Shown in pieces: positions 1 to 11,870 of a stretch of DNA of 64,000 nt (its first letter is position 1; every line of letters begins with the position of its first letter). The position numbers and the translations under genes are program-made. The notes beneath the pieces were generated by a model. It worked only from the letters and a program-made list of their open reading frames with translations, ran no database searches and was not told the DNA's origin. The DNA lies in assembly GCA_963281155.1 (NCBI GenBank), contig CAUJLY010000001.1:1736001-1800000 (forward strand). The letters are read 5' to 3'. This DNA comes from Rhabditophanes sp. KR3021. Its lineage: Eukaryota; Nematoda; Chromadorea; Rhabditida; Alloionematidae.

Positions 1-1
1 A

Positions 2-1671
2 AATTTGGTTTTTATATTTATTTTGGCGGAATCATTTGTACATTCAGATGATGATACCTATGGCACGCATTTTGTTACGTCGGTGTTGAATTATCCTAAT
101 CCGGATTTTTCTGATTCATGCACAGTCAACTTTATATTTCACACAAAGGCAGTTAATAGTGTTGCTTTTATTCGGCTTAATAACATTAATATGGATGTTC
201 AGTTTGTCAATATTAACGGTGGAGGAGGATCAGTAAGTTTTTTAGTCAATTATTCGACTTTAAAAGTATTTTTTAGATAAATCTAGATTGCAAATATTTT
301 CTATTTAATAATTACAATGGAATGAATCAACTTTATACAATTCCTGATAATAGAATCATAATCACTTCCGATAACCCTATTAAGGTACTTGTCCAAGTTA
401 ATTTTGGTAATTTCAATGGCCAAACAATCGGTGATATGTATTTAGTTTATCCGGATTTTTTGTTAGGAAACAAATATAAAGTAAAGCTACCAAAAAGTTC
501 GGATGGAACTCCCGGATTAATTTCACTGATGGCATTAGACAATGGCCCAACTATAAGAGGTTCTATTACTCAATACAAGAATGGGAATGTAGCATCAGTA
601 AACCAGTTTATTTTAGGAGTTGCTGTTGGAGAACGTCAAACTATTTTTGTTTCCGACTCATCAGACCAAGACATTTCATATACTATTGTTGCTAATGGGG
701 AGTTCGTAGTCGTGGCTAGTGTACCTTGTGTTGACTTATCCTTTGCTAGCGGAAATGTGGCGTCTGATTCAACGTCGGCTTGTGACTATTCTGCTTTTAC
801 TTTACTGCCTATCCAAAATTACGACTGTCATAGTTATTTGGACGGCAATGGTGATATTAAGGGAATTTCATCACAATTTACAAATTATATTTATGAATTA
901 CCTAATGCAGTTGAATGTTCTAGCAATTTATTAGTTTTCAATAATCTAAAATACAGAGTAACCACTCAAGACAAAGTTTCGGTTAATATGGGCAAAAGTA
1001 TCTCAATCAATTCAAAGAGTTCTGATGACTTTTCTTCTAGATCAACATACACAAAAATTAGAACTACCAGATTAGGAGGCAATAGAGATTCAGATTCAAA
1101 CATGATCACAAGTGCATTTTTAACAAATGTCCCTGATATGTCTCAAACAATTACTGGATATGTTCCTTTTTATAATACAATTGGTGGATCATCGTTAGAA
1201 GTGTGCGGAAATGATATAAACCCTGATAATTTTAGAATAAATGACGTCAAAATACCAAATGAATTAATCAAACGAAACTTTTTCCCAAACGCCTATCAAT
1301 ATTCTTGCTATGTCATACAAGTTCAAGTGAACCTATTTAATACATTTTACAGCGATGGCAATTATTTAGCATATATTTGTGGAAATAATGTAAATTCACA
1401 ATCTTCATATGGTTACTCTTTGGGATTTTCTGCATCTATGTTAACATCTACTAACACTCAGAAGGTTCTGAATCCAGGAGGCGACGGTCTAAATACTTAT
1501 CCAACGACTACTACAACAAAAACTGAAGCTCCAACCACAACAAAAGCTTCAATTATAAATCTGATAACAACTCCAACTCCGTTAATGACAACAACTAAAA
1601 GCAGTGCGAAAGTTGAGAATAGTTTATTAATATGCGTGTTTAGTCTGATATTTGTTGTATTGAATTTGTAG
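2..1671 (+). CDS. IgGFc-binding-like secreted/GPI-anchored protein, tandem copy 1 (5' partial)
   Basis: First of three tandem paralogues. Exons are 2..232 (open at the window edge) and 277..1671, joined in phase 0 by a 44-nt GTAAGT...TTTTAG intron. The N-terminus reads ...FILAESFVHSDDDTYGT, the end of a signal peptide followed by the family start; the true Met lies before the window. The body matches the IgGFc-binding protein N-terminal-domain family: a D-D-x-Y-G-T start, a VVASVPCVDL strand, a CDYSAF...LPIQNYDCHS cysteine segment and a long beta-rich tail. The last 60 residues are a Thr-rich linker followed by a short hydrophobic tail (LLICVFSLIFVVLNL), which suggests a GPI-anchor signal or terminal membrane segment. 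It probably acts at the cell surface or in mucus-like coats; the biochemical role in nematodes is not known. Family assignment is fairly firm, anchoring is inferred. Confidence 0.8.
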
Positions 1672-2137
1672 ATTAAACAATTTTCATTTCCTTACTTTTA
1701 TAATATTGTCAGTTGTATTTTTTCATGAACATAAATCATCTGATAAAAGTATCAAATCTTTTATTTGCAAACTGCAGGCAATATCATTAATTCATAAGAT
1801 TCCTGGTACAAAAGTATATAATAATGATAGTCTTTTATGAGAAACTATTAAATGAAAATAAAATAACTGATAAAAATAGTTTTGTCTTTAGAGCATTGTG
1901 TTAGGTCAGATAACGGGGAAGTATTAAATATTTTTTATGTTTAATCAAGGTAAATATAAAAACCCGACTTTCGAAGAAGACTCCATAAGTTTAATCTAAA
2001 AAGGTGTGTGGTTTTTGTGATTACAATTGACGACTAATTAGGAGAAATTTCAGTGTAATCACTGATTAGATATAGAATCGAATTGAGCTTTTGTATAAAG
2101 TTAAAAAATAGAGATAGTAATATTCACTGTGTTAAAA
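1672..2137. other. Spacer between IgGFc-like copies 1 and 2
   Basis: AT-rich, no supported gene. AATAAAA-like polyadenylation signals occur near 1855-1863. The rest should hold the promoter of copy 2; no clear TATA box or acceptor could be fixed. Confidence 0.6.
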
Positions 2138-3875
2138 ATGTATTGGATTTTTCTTTTTACTTTGGTCTGTGTAGCTCCATTTGTACATTCAAATGATGAT
2201 ACATATGGCACGTATTTTATTACATCGGTGCTGAATTATCCTAATCCAGATTTTTCTGATTCATGCTCAGTTAATTTCATCTTTCAAACATTACAAAATA
2301 ATAATATTGCGCAAGTTCGTCTTAGTTCTGCTAATATCAATGACCAGTTTGTGAATGTTAATAATGCCGATTCAGTAGGTTTTTTGTCACTTACTTTAAT
2401 TTTAAACATTACTATAGTTGAACTTAGATTGCCAATATTTTGTATTAAATAATTACAATACGATAAATTCATTTTATGCAACTCCTGATAATAGAATTAA
2501 GATTATTTCCGATGTCCCTATCAAAGTTCTTATTCAAGTAATTATTGGTAATGGCAATGGCCAAACAATAGGCGATATTTATTTGGTCCACCCAACTAAT
2601 TATTTAATCGGCAACAAATATAATATAAAACTTCCAAAAGCAACTGGCGGTACTTCTGGTCTAATATCATTACTGGCTATGGATCATGGCCCAGATATAA
2701 CAGGTAGATTTACAAAATATGTATCTGGAACAGCTGTATTAAGCACTCCATTTACTTTGAAAACAGCTCTCGGAGAAAGGCAAGCTATTTTTGTTACCGA
2801 TTCATCGACATCAGATATTTCCTACCTAATTGAAGCTAACAACAACTTTGTGGTAGTTGCTGCTGTTCCTTGTGTTGATTTACAAGTTGCAGGTAATGGT
2901 TTTCCATCCTTTTCAACTTCAACGTGTGATTATGCTGCGTTTACTCCATTGGCAATTCAGGACTATGCATGCCATAGTCTTTTAAACGGGGATGGTGATA
3001 TTAAGGGAATTTCATCATATTCAACAAATGTTATCTATGAATTACCAAATAAAGTCAGTTGTTCTAGTAATTTATTAGTTAATAACTTTCAAACAAATAT
3101 AGTCATGAGCCAGGACAAAGTTTCCGTAATAATGGGAAAAACAATTGCACTTAATTCAGGCCAATTTGATGCGTTTGCATCTCAATCAACATTTACACAA
3201 ATAAGATCTACTAGATTGGGAGGAAATAGAAACCCAAATTTCAACTTTGTTACAAGTGCATTTTTAACCAACATTCTTGATATGTCTCAAGCAATCACTG
3301 GTTATGTTTCTTTTTACAATACTGTTGGCGGAATGACTTCACTTGAAGTTTGTGGAAATAATTTAAACCCAAATACTTTCGAATTAAATGATCAGTATAT
3401 ACCGAATGTCTATATTACTCAACATATTCTTCCTAACCTCCATAGTTACATTTGCTATGTTATTCAAGTTCAACCCCAAGGTTACAATACATTTTACAGC
3501 GATGCATTTTATTTGGCTTATATTTCTGGAAGTAACGATGTCAATTCTCAATCCTCGTATGGTTACGCTTTAGGATTTTCTGCATCTAGTTTAACATCTT
3601 ACTACGTTCCGGGATATTTAAATCCAGGTGGTGATCAAAATAATGAACCAACACAAGCGCCTCCCCATGCGCCAACACAAGCGCCTTCACATGCGCCAAC
3701 ACAAACGCCTCCACATGCGCCTCCACATGCACCAACACAAGGGCCTCCACCAACGATTGCATCATTAAGCACTACTACCCCATTTCCTTTTGTAACAACC
3801 ACTAAAAGCAGTTCTCAAGTTCAAAACACTGGATTATTGATTATATTAAGTTTGGCGATGTTTCTAATGAATTAG
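2138..3875 (+). CDS. IgGFc-binding-like secreted/GPI-anchored protein, tandem copy 2
   Basis: Exons 2138..2374 and 2418..3875 (43-nt GTAGGT...TATAG intron, phase 0) give 564 residues. The start at 2138 is chosen over the upstream GTG because it gives a clean signal peptide (MYWIFLFTLVCVAPFVHS). The intron sits at the same position and phase as in the two neighbours, so the three genes arose by tandem duplication. The core carries the family cysteine segments (VVAAVPCVDL, CDYAAFTPLAIQDYACHS). The distinctive feature is a Pro/Ala/His/Gln-rich stalk of roughly 36 residues near the C-terminus, made of TQAPPHAP-type repeats that the sister genes lack, followed by a Thr/Ser region and a hydrophobic tail (GLLIILSLAMFLMN). 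It is likely a surface protein with a mucin-like stalk; ligand unknown. Confidence 0.85.
3648..3753 (+). repeat. Pro/His/Gln-rich coding repeat in IgGFc-like copy 2
   Basis: Short tandem units related to caacacaagcgcctcc and catgcgcc encode TQAPPHAP/TQAPSHAP/TQTPPHAP blocks. Absent from the flanking paralogues, so it expanded after duplication. Probably an extended stalk before the C-terminal anchor. Confidence 0.8.
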
Positions 3876-4203
3876 TACATTTTTAAATAACCTTATAATA
3901 AATTTGAAATGAAAATATTTTAAAATGGGTAATTTATCTTGAAAGTAAAGAAACTATTATGTGGGCTTATTCGAACAAGGTTTATTTACTTGTTTGTATG
4001 AATCATCTTTCTACAAAGATACGCGTACACCTTCCCATTCTTGAAGAGCCCTATATACTTTTTATTTGATAACGAAATGACTATGGTTATTTTACTTTAA
4101 GCTTATATAAAAAAAGTTATATCACATCATTGATAAGAAATAAATGTGTATATTCTTCTTAAGGTCGCAAAATTGTAATTGGACACACTTTTGAATCTGA
4201 GCA
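3876..4203. other. Spacer between IgGFc-like copies 2 and 3
   Basis: AT-rich, no gene seen. It contains the 3' end of copy 2 (AATAAATTTG near 3898) and presumably the promoter of copy 3 (TATATAAAA-like string near 4104-4112). Confidence 0.5.
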
Positions 4204-5845
4204 ATGCTTAAAACTTTACTTTTTACTTTCCTTTTTGCAACTTCGTTTGTACATTCAGATGATGATACTTTTGGAACTTATTTTATAACAACGGCTTTGA
4301 ACTATCCTAACCCAGATTATGCGAGCTCATGTACAATCAATTTCTTATTTTCAACAAAGCAAATAAACTCTGATGCCAAAGTTACAATTACTAATGCTTT
4401 TTTAAGTCACATCACGACAATTCCAGTTAGTAACGGTCATGGAGGAGTAAGTTAATAGATTAAATTAAAAGTAATTTTGAATTTAGATTGTAATGAATTG
4501 CCAAGATTTTGTGTTTAATAATTACAATTCACGTAATTCTCTTTATGCAATTCTCGATAGAAGAATTAAGATCACTTCAGATGTTCCAGTCAAAGCGCTT
4601 GTCCAGGTTATTATTAAAGATGGAATTAATAGATCTATCGGAGATATGTATTTAGCGTATCCAGTTAAATTGTTAGGAAGCCGGTATCTAATTAAATTAC
4701 CCAAAGGTGCTGCAACTACCCCTAAATTAATTTCATTTTCGGCACTTGATTATGGGCAAAATGTAATAGGAACCATTGCAAAATTCGTCAACGGAGAGCA
4801 AGTTTCAATTGACACATTTAATCTTGTATCAAGAATTGGCGGAAATCAAGCTATTTATGTTTCAGACTCAACAACTGACGATGTTTCCTACAAAATTGTA
4901 GCAAATCAAAACATCGTAGTAGTTGCTTCTACCCCGTGCGTGGATTTATCATTTTCTAGCGGAGGTATAGCATCTGATTCAACGTCGGATTGTGATTATG
5001 CAGCCTTTACAGCCCTTCCAATTCAGGAATACGATTGCCATAGTCAGTTGAGTGGACTGGGTGATGTTAAAATAATCTCGACTGTTTCTACCGCACTAAT
5101 TTATGAGTTGCCCAATATTGTAGATTGTTCTAAGAGTTTAGTTGTTTACAATTATCAATCACAAAACAACTTTGGTAATGTTGACAGAGTTTCCGTTAAC
5201 ATGGGAAAAAGCATCCCTTTGAATTACTTTAACACCGATTCGTTTTCATCGAGATCAGCTTATACCCAAATTAGAACTACAAGATTAGGCGGAAAAAGGG
5301 CTAAGGGTGTTCAAACAATTGTAAATGCCTTTTTAACAAACGTTCTGGATATGAGTCAAGCAATCACTGGCTACACTCCTTTTTACAACATTGTCAAAGG
5401 AGGTTCAACATTAGAAGTGTGTGGTTTAAAAAACTTGCAACAACAATATTTCCAACTTAATGACCAGCCTATTTCATTGAAATTCATTAGACAAATTAAT
5501 ATGCCCTCTTCGTTTGAAGGCTATACTTGCTTTATTATTATAATTGAAGAAAGTGGTTATAATGTGTTTTTCAGCGATCAGATGTATGTTGCGTATATTT
5601 CTGGAATTAATAGCTTAAATTCCCAATCATCATATGGTTATGCTATTGGATTTTCAACTTCCACTTTGACATCCATTTCTATCCCTGGAAATCTTAATCC
5701 CGGAGGTGAGCCTGTTAATGGGCAAACTATTTCTCCAACTATTGAATCGCCAACGCCACTTCCTATTATAACAACAACTAAAAGCAGTGCTACATTTAAA
5801 TTTACTGGATCTTTAATTTTGGCAATGCTTTTGATAAATTTGTAA
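4204..5845 (+). CDS. IgGFc-binding-like secreted/GPI-anchored protein, tandem copy 3
   Basis: Exons 4204..4446 and 4487..5845, phase-0 intron of 40 nt at the same position as its two paralogues; 533 residues. Signal peptide MLKTLLFTFLFATSFVHS is followed by DDDTFGTYFI. The body has the same cysteine blocks (VVASTPCVDL, CDYAAFTALPIQEYDCHS) and the TRLGG and DMSQAITGY segments shared by all three copies. The C-terminal linker is short and Thr/Pro-rich, then a hydrophobic tail (GSLILAMLLINL) consistent with a GPI signal. Reading frame intact. Role as in copy 1: an extracellular beta-rich protein of unknown ligand. Confidence 0.85.
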
Positions 5846-5959
5846 ATCCTTTTAATCTTTTTATTTTATAATTATTCAAAACAACTAAATTATAAATACA
5901 AACATAAAAAAAATAAATTTATTAAAATGAACAGGAAAGAATGAAATTAGAATAGATGG

Positions 5960-6447
5960 TTACCCCGAGCATCCTCGGCAACCGCAATGTACACACTCGA
6001 TCACCCTTTTCTCGTCCAATTTACCCTTAGGTACACGACAAATACAATTAGTTCCAAAGTTGGAATTCTTAGTTTGAATGCACTTTAAACAGCACAAATT
6101 TTCATATCCTTGTTTCTTCCATTTCGCTATTAATAGTGGATCAGCAAATTTAGCGTCGATACAAAATTGATACAAATCCTTTGAGATTGTTTTGTGCTTG
6201 TAAAACATTTCATATATGTACCGGGAACGTTGATGGTGGATCTAAAAAGAATGATAATGATACATTTAATGGTTAGATAACTTACTTTGAAAATAGGCCA
6301 AACTGTTTCAGTTTGTCTTTTGCCTTCATGTGATTCGAGCTCGGATTCACGCATTTTTTGCTCGAATTCTTCCAGCGTGCCCTCTATTTCATCCCAGCCT
6401 TCTGGAGGTGGTCTGCGGACTTTCTTTAATTTTAGAATAAGAGACAT
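5960..6447 (-). CDS. bud-31: BUD31 homologue (G10 family), spliceosome-associated protein
   Basis: Exon 1 6286..6447 and exon 2 5960..6241 (44-nt intron, phase 0) give 147 residues, the normal length for this family. The G10 signature is unmistakable: [15 protein letters not shown] near the N-terminus, [55 protein letters not shown] and the C-terminal [11 protein letters not shown], which supply the cysteines that bind zinc clusters. BUD31 acts in the nucleus in the activated spliceosome. The intron falls exactly between WPIFK and IHHQ. No damage seen; conserved single-copy housekeeping gene divergently arranged with the peroxidase gene. Confidence 0.97.
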
Positions 6448-6840
6448 TTCAGAGGATAATAGATTTTAGATTGCAACTTTTTATTTGAAAATATAAGATG
6501 CAAAAGTGTTTGATTCCAATTTCTTTCCGCTCAAGACTACACGAAGACATTGAAGGAACTGAATTTGCTCTTAATAATGAATGTTCTTTGGAGTTTAGTC
6601 AGAATGCAAATAAATAATAACTATTAATTTCACCATCGAAACCTTTCATACCAACCAGAAGCTTTGAGAGTATTCTGGTTGTTAGTCTGTTAGGTTATAA
6701 AACAAAGTAATATTTTTGTTTACGTGTATGCAGAATTGATTGTACATTTATACTTGTTTATTTCAACATATTTAACTCAATATAAGACATACTTTTATCA
6801 CAATTGTACCATTATTATTTTAACACTACTTTAGATAAAT
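6448..6840. other. Divergent spacer between BUD31 and glutathione peroxidase, with acceptor at 6825-6834
   Basis: AT-rich region holding both 5' ends. The sequence ACACTACTTTAG ending at 6834 lies six bases before the peroxidase ATG and looks like a splice acceptor with no visible upstream coding exon, as expected for spliced-leader addition (inference). Nothing else recognised. Confidence 0.5.
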
Positions 6841-7411
6841 ATGTCACAGCAAAATAGTATTTACGATTTCAAAGTTGAAGACGCTAACGGCCAAGAGGTT
6901 TCATTGGATAAATACAAGTAAGTTTTAACTCAGTTATTGGTTTATTAGTTACTTTTTAGGGGAAAAGTCGTCATTATCGTCAATGTCGCTTCAGCCTGTG
7001 GATTCGCAGATTCTAATTACACTCAATTCAAAGAAATGCTTGAGCAATACAAGGACAAAGGTTTTGCTGTTGCTTGCTTTCCATGTAACCAATTCAACAG
7101 TCAAGAAAAAGAATGTGCTTTGGATATTGTTGGAAATATGAAACAAAAATACAACATTGAACCAGACTTTTACGGCAAAATAGACGTAAACGGAAGTAAT
7201 GCGGCTCCTCTTTATAACTTTTTAAAGAAAGAACAAGGTGGATTTTTAGTTGACGCTATAAAGTATGTTGAGCTTCCTTTAACAAGTTAATCTTTCATTT
7301 AGATGGAACTTCACAAAGTTCTTGATTGACAAAAATGGAAAGGTTATCAAGAGATACGCTCCCACTACTGAACCCAAGTCAATGACTAAAGATATTGAAG
7401 CTTTATTTTAA
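6841..7411 (+). CDS. Glutathione peroxidase, cysteine (non-selenium) type
   Basis: Three exons, 6841..6917, 6960..7262 and 7303..7411, give 162 residues, typical of the short monomeric GPX4-like class. The product reduces hydroperoxides using glutathione or thioredoxin. The active site is visible: NVASACGF with Cys39 (codon TGT) in the peroxidatic position used by selenocysteine in vertebrate enzymes, FPCNQF with Gln70, and WNFTKF with Trp128. Both introns are 40-42 nt with phase-2 junctions that restore Lys codons. No signal peptide, so likely cytosolic. The second cysteine in FPCNQF is also kept. Confidence 0.96.
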
Positions 7412-8431
7412 ATTATATGTGATTTAAAACTTGTTTTTTGAACTTTACTTATATGATAATGAAATAAACAGATTTAAAATTTTTGATTTTAATCTATTAC
7501 AATATTTCCTTTGAAAAACAGTCAAATTTTATTAAGAAACATTATAATTCCATAATTGATGCTAAAGGTAATTTTATTAGAGCCAGGAATACGTTCTTTT
7601 CTTTCTTCATACAGTCTTGTGAATTTAAAACTAATTGTTTGCAAGTTTGTTGGCTTCAAGATAAAGTAATTACAGTCGCTTTTAAGATATCCATTTTCCC
7701 CTCAATTCCACCTCCAATAAAGCTAATGTTTATATGTAATTTCATATCAGTTATGATCCCAACAATCGTTGTTTAAGCTAATTAACGGTATTCATAAATG
7801 TGATCAGAAAACTACCTAAGCGTATTCCTCAAATATGTTCATGTATAAGATAACTACGAATTATGTATTAGGGTGGGCTGATGTTTTTTTCTTTAAACAA
7901 ATGAACGACATCCATTACATATGTTTGAATTTTTTACTTGGTAAAAGATGTTAAACTTTTCAATTTGGATATATTTTCGCAGATGCGATTAATTAAATGA
8001 GTTTGTCCATTTCATTAGTAGCATCGATGATTAATAATGAAAAATATTTTTGAGTTAAATGCATCTTTCTGTGGAATTATCTCTAACATTCGAAGCTCTT
8101 GTTTTTTAGTTATACATTTTAAAACTTATATTGCTTGGCTTAGTTGGACAATAAAAGATAAAAAATAGTTTATAATATTTGACTTGATGTTTTTGATTTA
8201 ATTGAAAGTCTTTTATACCAAAAAACTAACATATTTTCAATTAAGGAGTACTCTATTTGACTAATGGTATTGAAAATCAGTTATTTTCTATTCAAAGAAA
8301 CTACTCTTATAAATAATAATTACCCTTATTTATATTCAAATTTTGCATATAATAAAAAGACCAGTTGTTTATATGTTAAATTCAGATTTTACTTCGTTGA
8401 AGTACTCATTTTCCAATTTGGCTCATTAATA
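7412..8431. other. Spacer, no supported gene
   Basis: The peroxidase 3' end with AATAAA-like signal lies near 7460. An open stretch at 7483-7776 has no ATG start and no recognisable protein. A possible N-terminal extension of the next gene (8264..8431) is open but lacks signal-peptide character. Confidence 0.5.
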
Positions 8432-9628
8432 ATGTTGTTGCTCCTGCTTATTGCTGTTTTAACTGACTTAGTATCGTTTGTCAAGATTGACAAATCATCT
8501 TATTATTGTCTAGATTTTGATAATAGGTTTTCAAAGAAGGAAAATTTTCAATCTGTGGAAACGAATGTAGCCTACGATAAACTACGTCCAACGCAATACG
8601 ACTTTCATTTTGATCATTACACATGCCCTTATGAAACAAGACTTCCTTCCTCCTTGAGGATAAACTACATCCACATCAACATTTTCCACGACAACATCAT
8701 CAATTCAGATGTTTATGTCCGACAAATAGTCTGTACCCTTAAATCAGTTTTACTTGACAAGACAAATACCGTTTCTTTTTATGTCCTTGATTCACACATT
8801 ATAGACAATATGGATTGTGGTCGATTTCACGCCTACCTAGGAAAAGTCAAAACCAACGATGTCAACTTGGTTGTATCTGGAATTCCCTTCAGATGTGATA
8901 GATCCGAAGTAGTAGGAACATTTGCCTACTTTTCACCGTTTGATGGTGAAGGGCTAGTCATTCCATGCACATCTAATATCATCGATGCCGCTTGCTATGA
9001 TAATATAACTAATATGATGATGGGTGTGCCAATTCGTTTCAATATAAACGTGCAAATGAGTATTGAAAGTCCAGTGGCTGAAGGAACTGTTTTAATTCGG
9101 ATTAAATATGATAATGCAAGTCAGACGTCACTTCAAGAAGAAAGCTTACAATCTGCTTTATCAATTTTGTTTTATCACGTTGGACAAAAATACAAAGAGT
9201 CAGATGATGTTGCGGTGGATCATACTATGGGTACTAGTGAGGTAGCAGACAAAGAAGAATCTTTATTTAATGGTATGAATATAACTGTTGTAATGGTTTT
9301 GATAATTGGATTGCTTGGTATTACTATGGTTATTTTTGTGTATCTTTATAAGTCGAACCAAGAAAATAAACTAGTTAAAGAAGCTCATGGAAGGTTTCTA
9401 AGCTGCCCTGATGAACAAATGTTTAATGACAATTCAGAAAGTGATTCTGATACTGAACTATCAACTGCCTCATCCGTTGTATCATCGACTGCTACAACAC
9501 CTATTCAGAGTTTAAGATCTTGTTTGCCTTCTGCTTCACTTAGAAGCTCGGACTCAACTTCTCTCAGTATAAATTCAGACCTCAAGAACAGAAGCAGACA
9601 TTTTGCTATCAAATCGCTGGAAGATTAA
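8432..9628 (+). CDS. Orphan single-pass type I membrane protein
   Basis: Family not recognised. The frame is open from 8264, but the ATG at 8432 gives a clean signal peptide (MLLLLLIAVLTDLVSF) and is preferred; 398 residues. The ectodomain of about 270 residues has scattered cysteines (YYCLDF, YTCPYE, IVCTL, NMDCGRFHAYLG, FRCDR, IPCTS, AACYD) and N-glycosylation sequons. One transmembrane helix (ITVVMVLIIGLLGITMVIFV) is followed by a cytoplasmic tail rich in Ser, Thr and Asp (SESDSDTELSTASSVVSS), a good phosphorylation target. The architecture suggests a surface receptor or adhesion protein; no function can be assigned. Single exon, frame intact. Confidence 0.7.
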   Translation: MLLLLLIAVLTDLVSFVKIDKSSYYCLDFDNRFSKKENFQSVETNVAYDKLRPTQYDFHFDHYTCPYETRLPSSLRINYIHINIFHDNIINSDVYVRQIVCTLKSVLLDKTNTVSFYVLDSHIIDNMDCGRFHAYLGKVKTNDVNLVVSGIPFRCDRSEVVGTFAYFSPFDGEGLVIPCTSNIIDAACYDNITNMMMGVPIRFNINVQMSIESPVAEGTVLIRIKYDNASQTSLQEESLQSALSILFYHVGQKYKESDDVAVDHTMGTSEVADKEESLFNGMNITVVMVLIIGLLGITMVIFVYLYKSNQENKLVKEAHGRFLSCPDEQMFNDNSESDSDTELSTASSVVSSTATTPIQSLRSCLPSASLRSSDSTSLSINSDLKNRSRHFAIKSLED

Positions 9629-11814
9629 TTCAAAATTAACTTTTTAATGCATTATTTATAATACTATATTTACCCTATTATATAATGAATAAATTATTTA
9701 TGTTTATGTATTTTTGTTAAAACAATTAGTGGTTGCAAAGCAAAGAGTTCAGGCATTTATTAAGTAAAATATACATTTTATGTTTTATAATTAAACTTAG
9801 GTTGGTTGAATCTTAAAACGTCTTCCTTTTAGAAAGGATTACATTAACATTGTCCAATAGATGTTTGGTATGATAGAAATATGTTGTTGCTTTAGATGAT
9901 TTTCTTAATACTTAATATCCAAGTATAAACAGCTCAAATGGCTTACTCCAAATAATGTATACTTTCTTACAATAGTTTTGCTTCTGTAGTTTGAATATTT
10001 AAAAATATTAATTCAAATAAAGGTGATTCATTCAACAAAATGTCACAGATAAAATTATGGCAAAATAATTTAATCATAACGAATCACCATATTGTATATA
10101 AATTGTGATAAATAAAAGACTTCATTTGTTGGTTGTTTTTGTTAAATTGAAAACATTATAAGTTATTACAAGGATTACTAAATTTATATGGTCTGATACG
10201 ATTGTTATGGATATTAATATATCATGATTGAGAGAATTAATGAGCATACAAATTAATATAGAAGAACGTAAAAATTTCATCTGTTAAATCTAGCCAGTTT
10301 ATTAAACTCCTTTATTCTTGTTTTGGCAATTATTGGACGATTGTATCTTCAAAATATTCTAGCTGGTGAAATTGAAGATCTTGACGACGCAATTGATATT
10401 TCATTAGGTGGAGTTGGCAGTTTGATACACAGTTTAACTGGAGAAACATTTCAGGGAACCATTAATGTTGGAAAATAATATCATTAAAGATCAGCCGATA
10501 GTTTTATGTGTTTAAAAAGCAATTGGTCACGCAAAATATTGTTTTAAATTCAATATCAACATCTATTTTCCATTTAAAAACAAAGATATTTTTATTTCTC
10601 AGTATTATTGTATGCATAAATTCCTTTATTGACCTTTTTTTACAAACGTCAACATTTATAAATTCTTAGCAATTTAGGAATTGTAGTTAATAATATGCCA
10701 ATATTCATGTCATGAAATTATTTTATAATTGAATTATACGTTTATCTAGCATTTTTTCAAACCACACCTTACCCATCACCAAAATGATGATTAAAATAGT
10801 TAAGTCAAACCATTTAATTTAAGAATATTTTAAAAAGCATGAATTACATCAATTAAAAATAATCTTTTATTTCAAAATAAAGTGTAAAAACTCTTTCAAA
10901 TATTGATTTAAAGAAGATTTGTTTATTGTGGGTGTTTAAATAAAGCACATTCTTATTTCTATTTCATGCCACTTAAATATAAAAGAATAATAAACAATAC
11001 CTTTAAGTCAAAAAGAAAGTGAAGTTGTTGAATAGTTAAGTTTTAAATAGATTACAATATTTATAATCACTCAAAATAAAATAAGAAAGTGAATTAATGA
11101 TGAACTTAACTGGAGATTCCAAACTTGAATTTAATTTAAACATATATTATCTTTTAGAACTTTAACAAAGTCTTAATTGCTCAATATATCAAAGTGACAA
11201 ATATTACATTTTAAATGCACATATGTTACAAAGCAATTGCGTGAAGTATAAATTAGAAAACCACAAAAGACATATTTTTAACATGCGAATCCACGAAACT
11301 ATTCATTGATAAATGTTTTGAATAAAATAAAGCTTAGATGTTATATTTTAGGGTAAATTCGTTTTTGTTGTATCTTTAATCATATCGTTAATAAAATAAT
11401 ATTCAGCATAAGCGTAATATGTTTATTAATTATTTTTTACTTAATAAGTCAGTAGATTAATTCTAAAAAATATTATCTTACACTTTCCATGCAAAAAATA
11501 GATAATTAGATGTAAATGAATTAAGTTTGAAAAAATAAATAAAATATTATTAGTTTAAATCCTTATCAGTTAATAATCTTCTTAATAACTTCCTTTCTAT
11601 GGAGACGCCATGCACATTTTGCTTCTTAAATTAATGCAAAATAAGATTGAACCGCTTAATAAATTATCACTAAACAAAAATCATCTCCATGATACTGAAT
11701 ACAAACAAACAAAAGCAAATGTTTTTAATTTATTTTGACAGGCAATCCTAACCAAAGAGGCTTAATTTTTAATCGCCAGATACAATATGGGCCTAGACGG
11801 GTTGCAGACCTGTG
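9629..11814. other. AT-rich gene-poor spacer of about 2.2 kb
   Basis: Very AT-rich with many AATAAA strings. The only coding-like island is the short open frame at 10272..10478. No RNA gene or repeat recognised. The end is the promoter of the large repetitive protein gene. Confidence 0.6.
10272..10478 (+). pseudogene. Relic or exon of a small secreted-peptide-like frame
   Basis: A 68-codon open frame without an ATG, ending in TAA at 10478. It starts with a strongly hydrophobic signal-like segment (LLNLASLLNSFILVLAIIG) followed by an acidic stretch (AGEIEDLDDAIDISLGG) and a Gly/Thr-rich end. Its codon use is richer than the surroundings. An acceptor-like TAAATCTAG lies just inside the 5' end, so it may be the last exon of a small gene or a peptide gene that lost its start. 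No family recognised. Confidence 0.3.
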
Positions 11815-11823
11815 TATAAAAAG
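11815..11823 (+). promoter_or_regulatory. TATA box of the large repetitive secreted protein
   Basis: TATAAAAAG lies 48 bp before the ATG at 11871 in an otherwise GC-richer promoter. Position is right for a start site near 11845. Confidence 0.7.
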
Positions 11824-11870
11824 AAGCAAATTAGATCACTTATTACACACTCGAAAATACTTCATTAAGC

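Noticed and set aside
6990..7010. Selenocysteine in the glutathione peroxidase
   Set aside because: The active-site codon is TGT (Cys39), not TGA, so no selenocysteine insertion is required.
7483..7776. 97-codon plus-strand open frame after the peroxidase
   Set aside because: No ATG, no splice sites that give a sensible gene and no recognisable motif. The minus strand is also partly open, so it is left as spacer.
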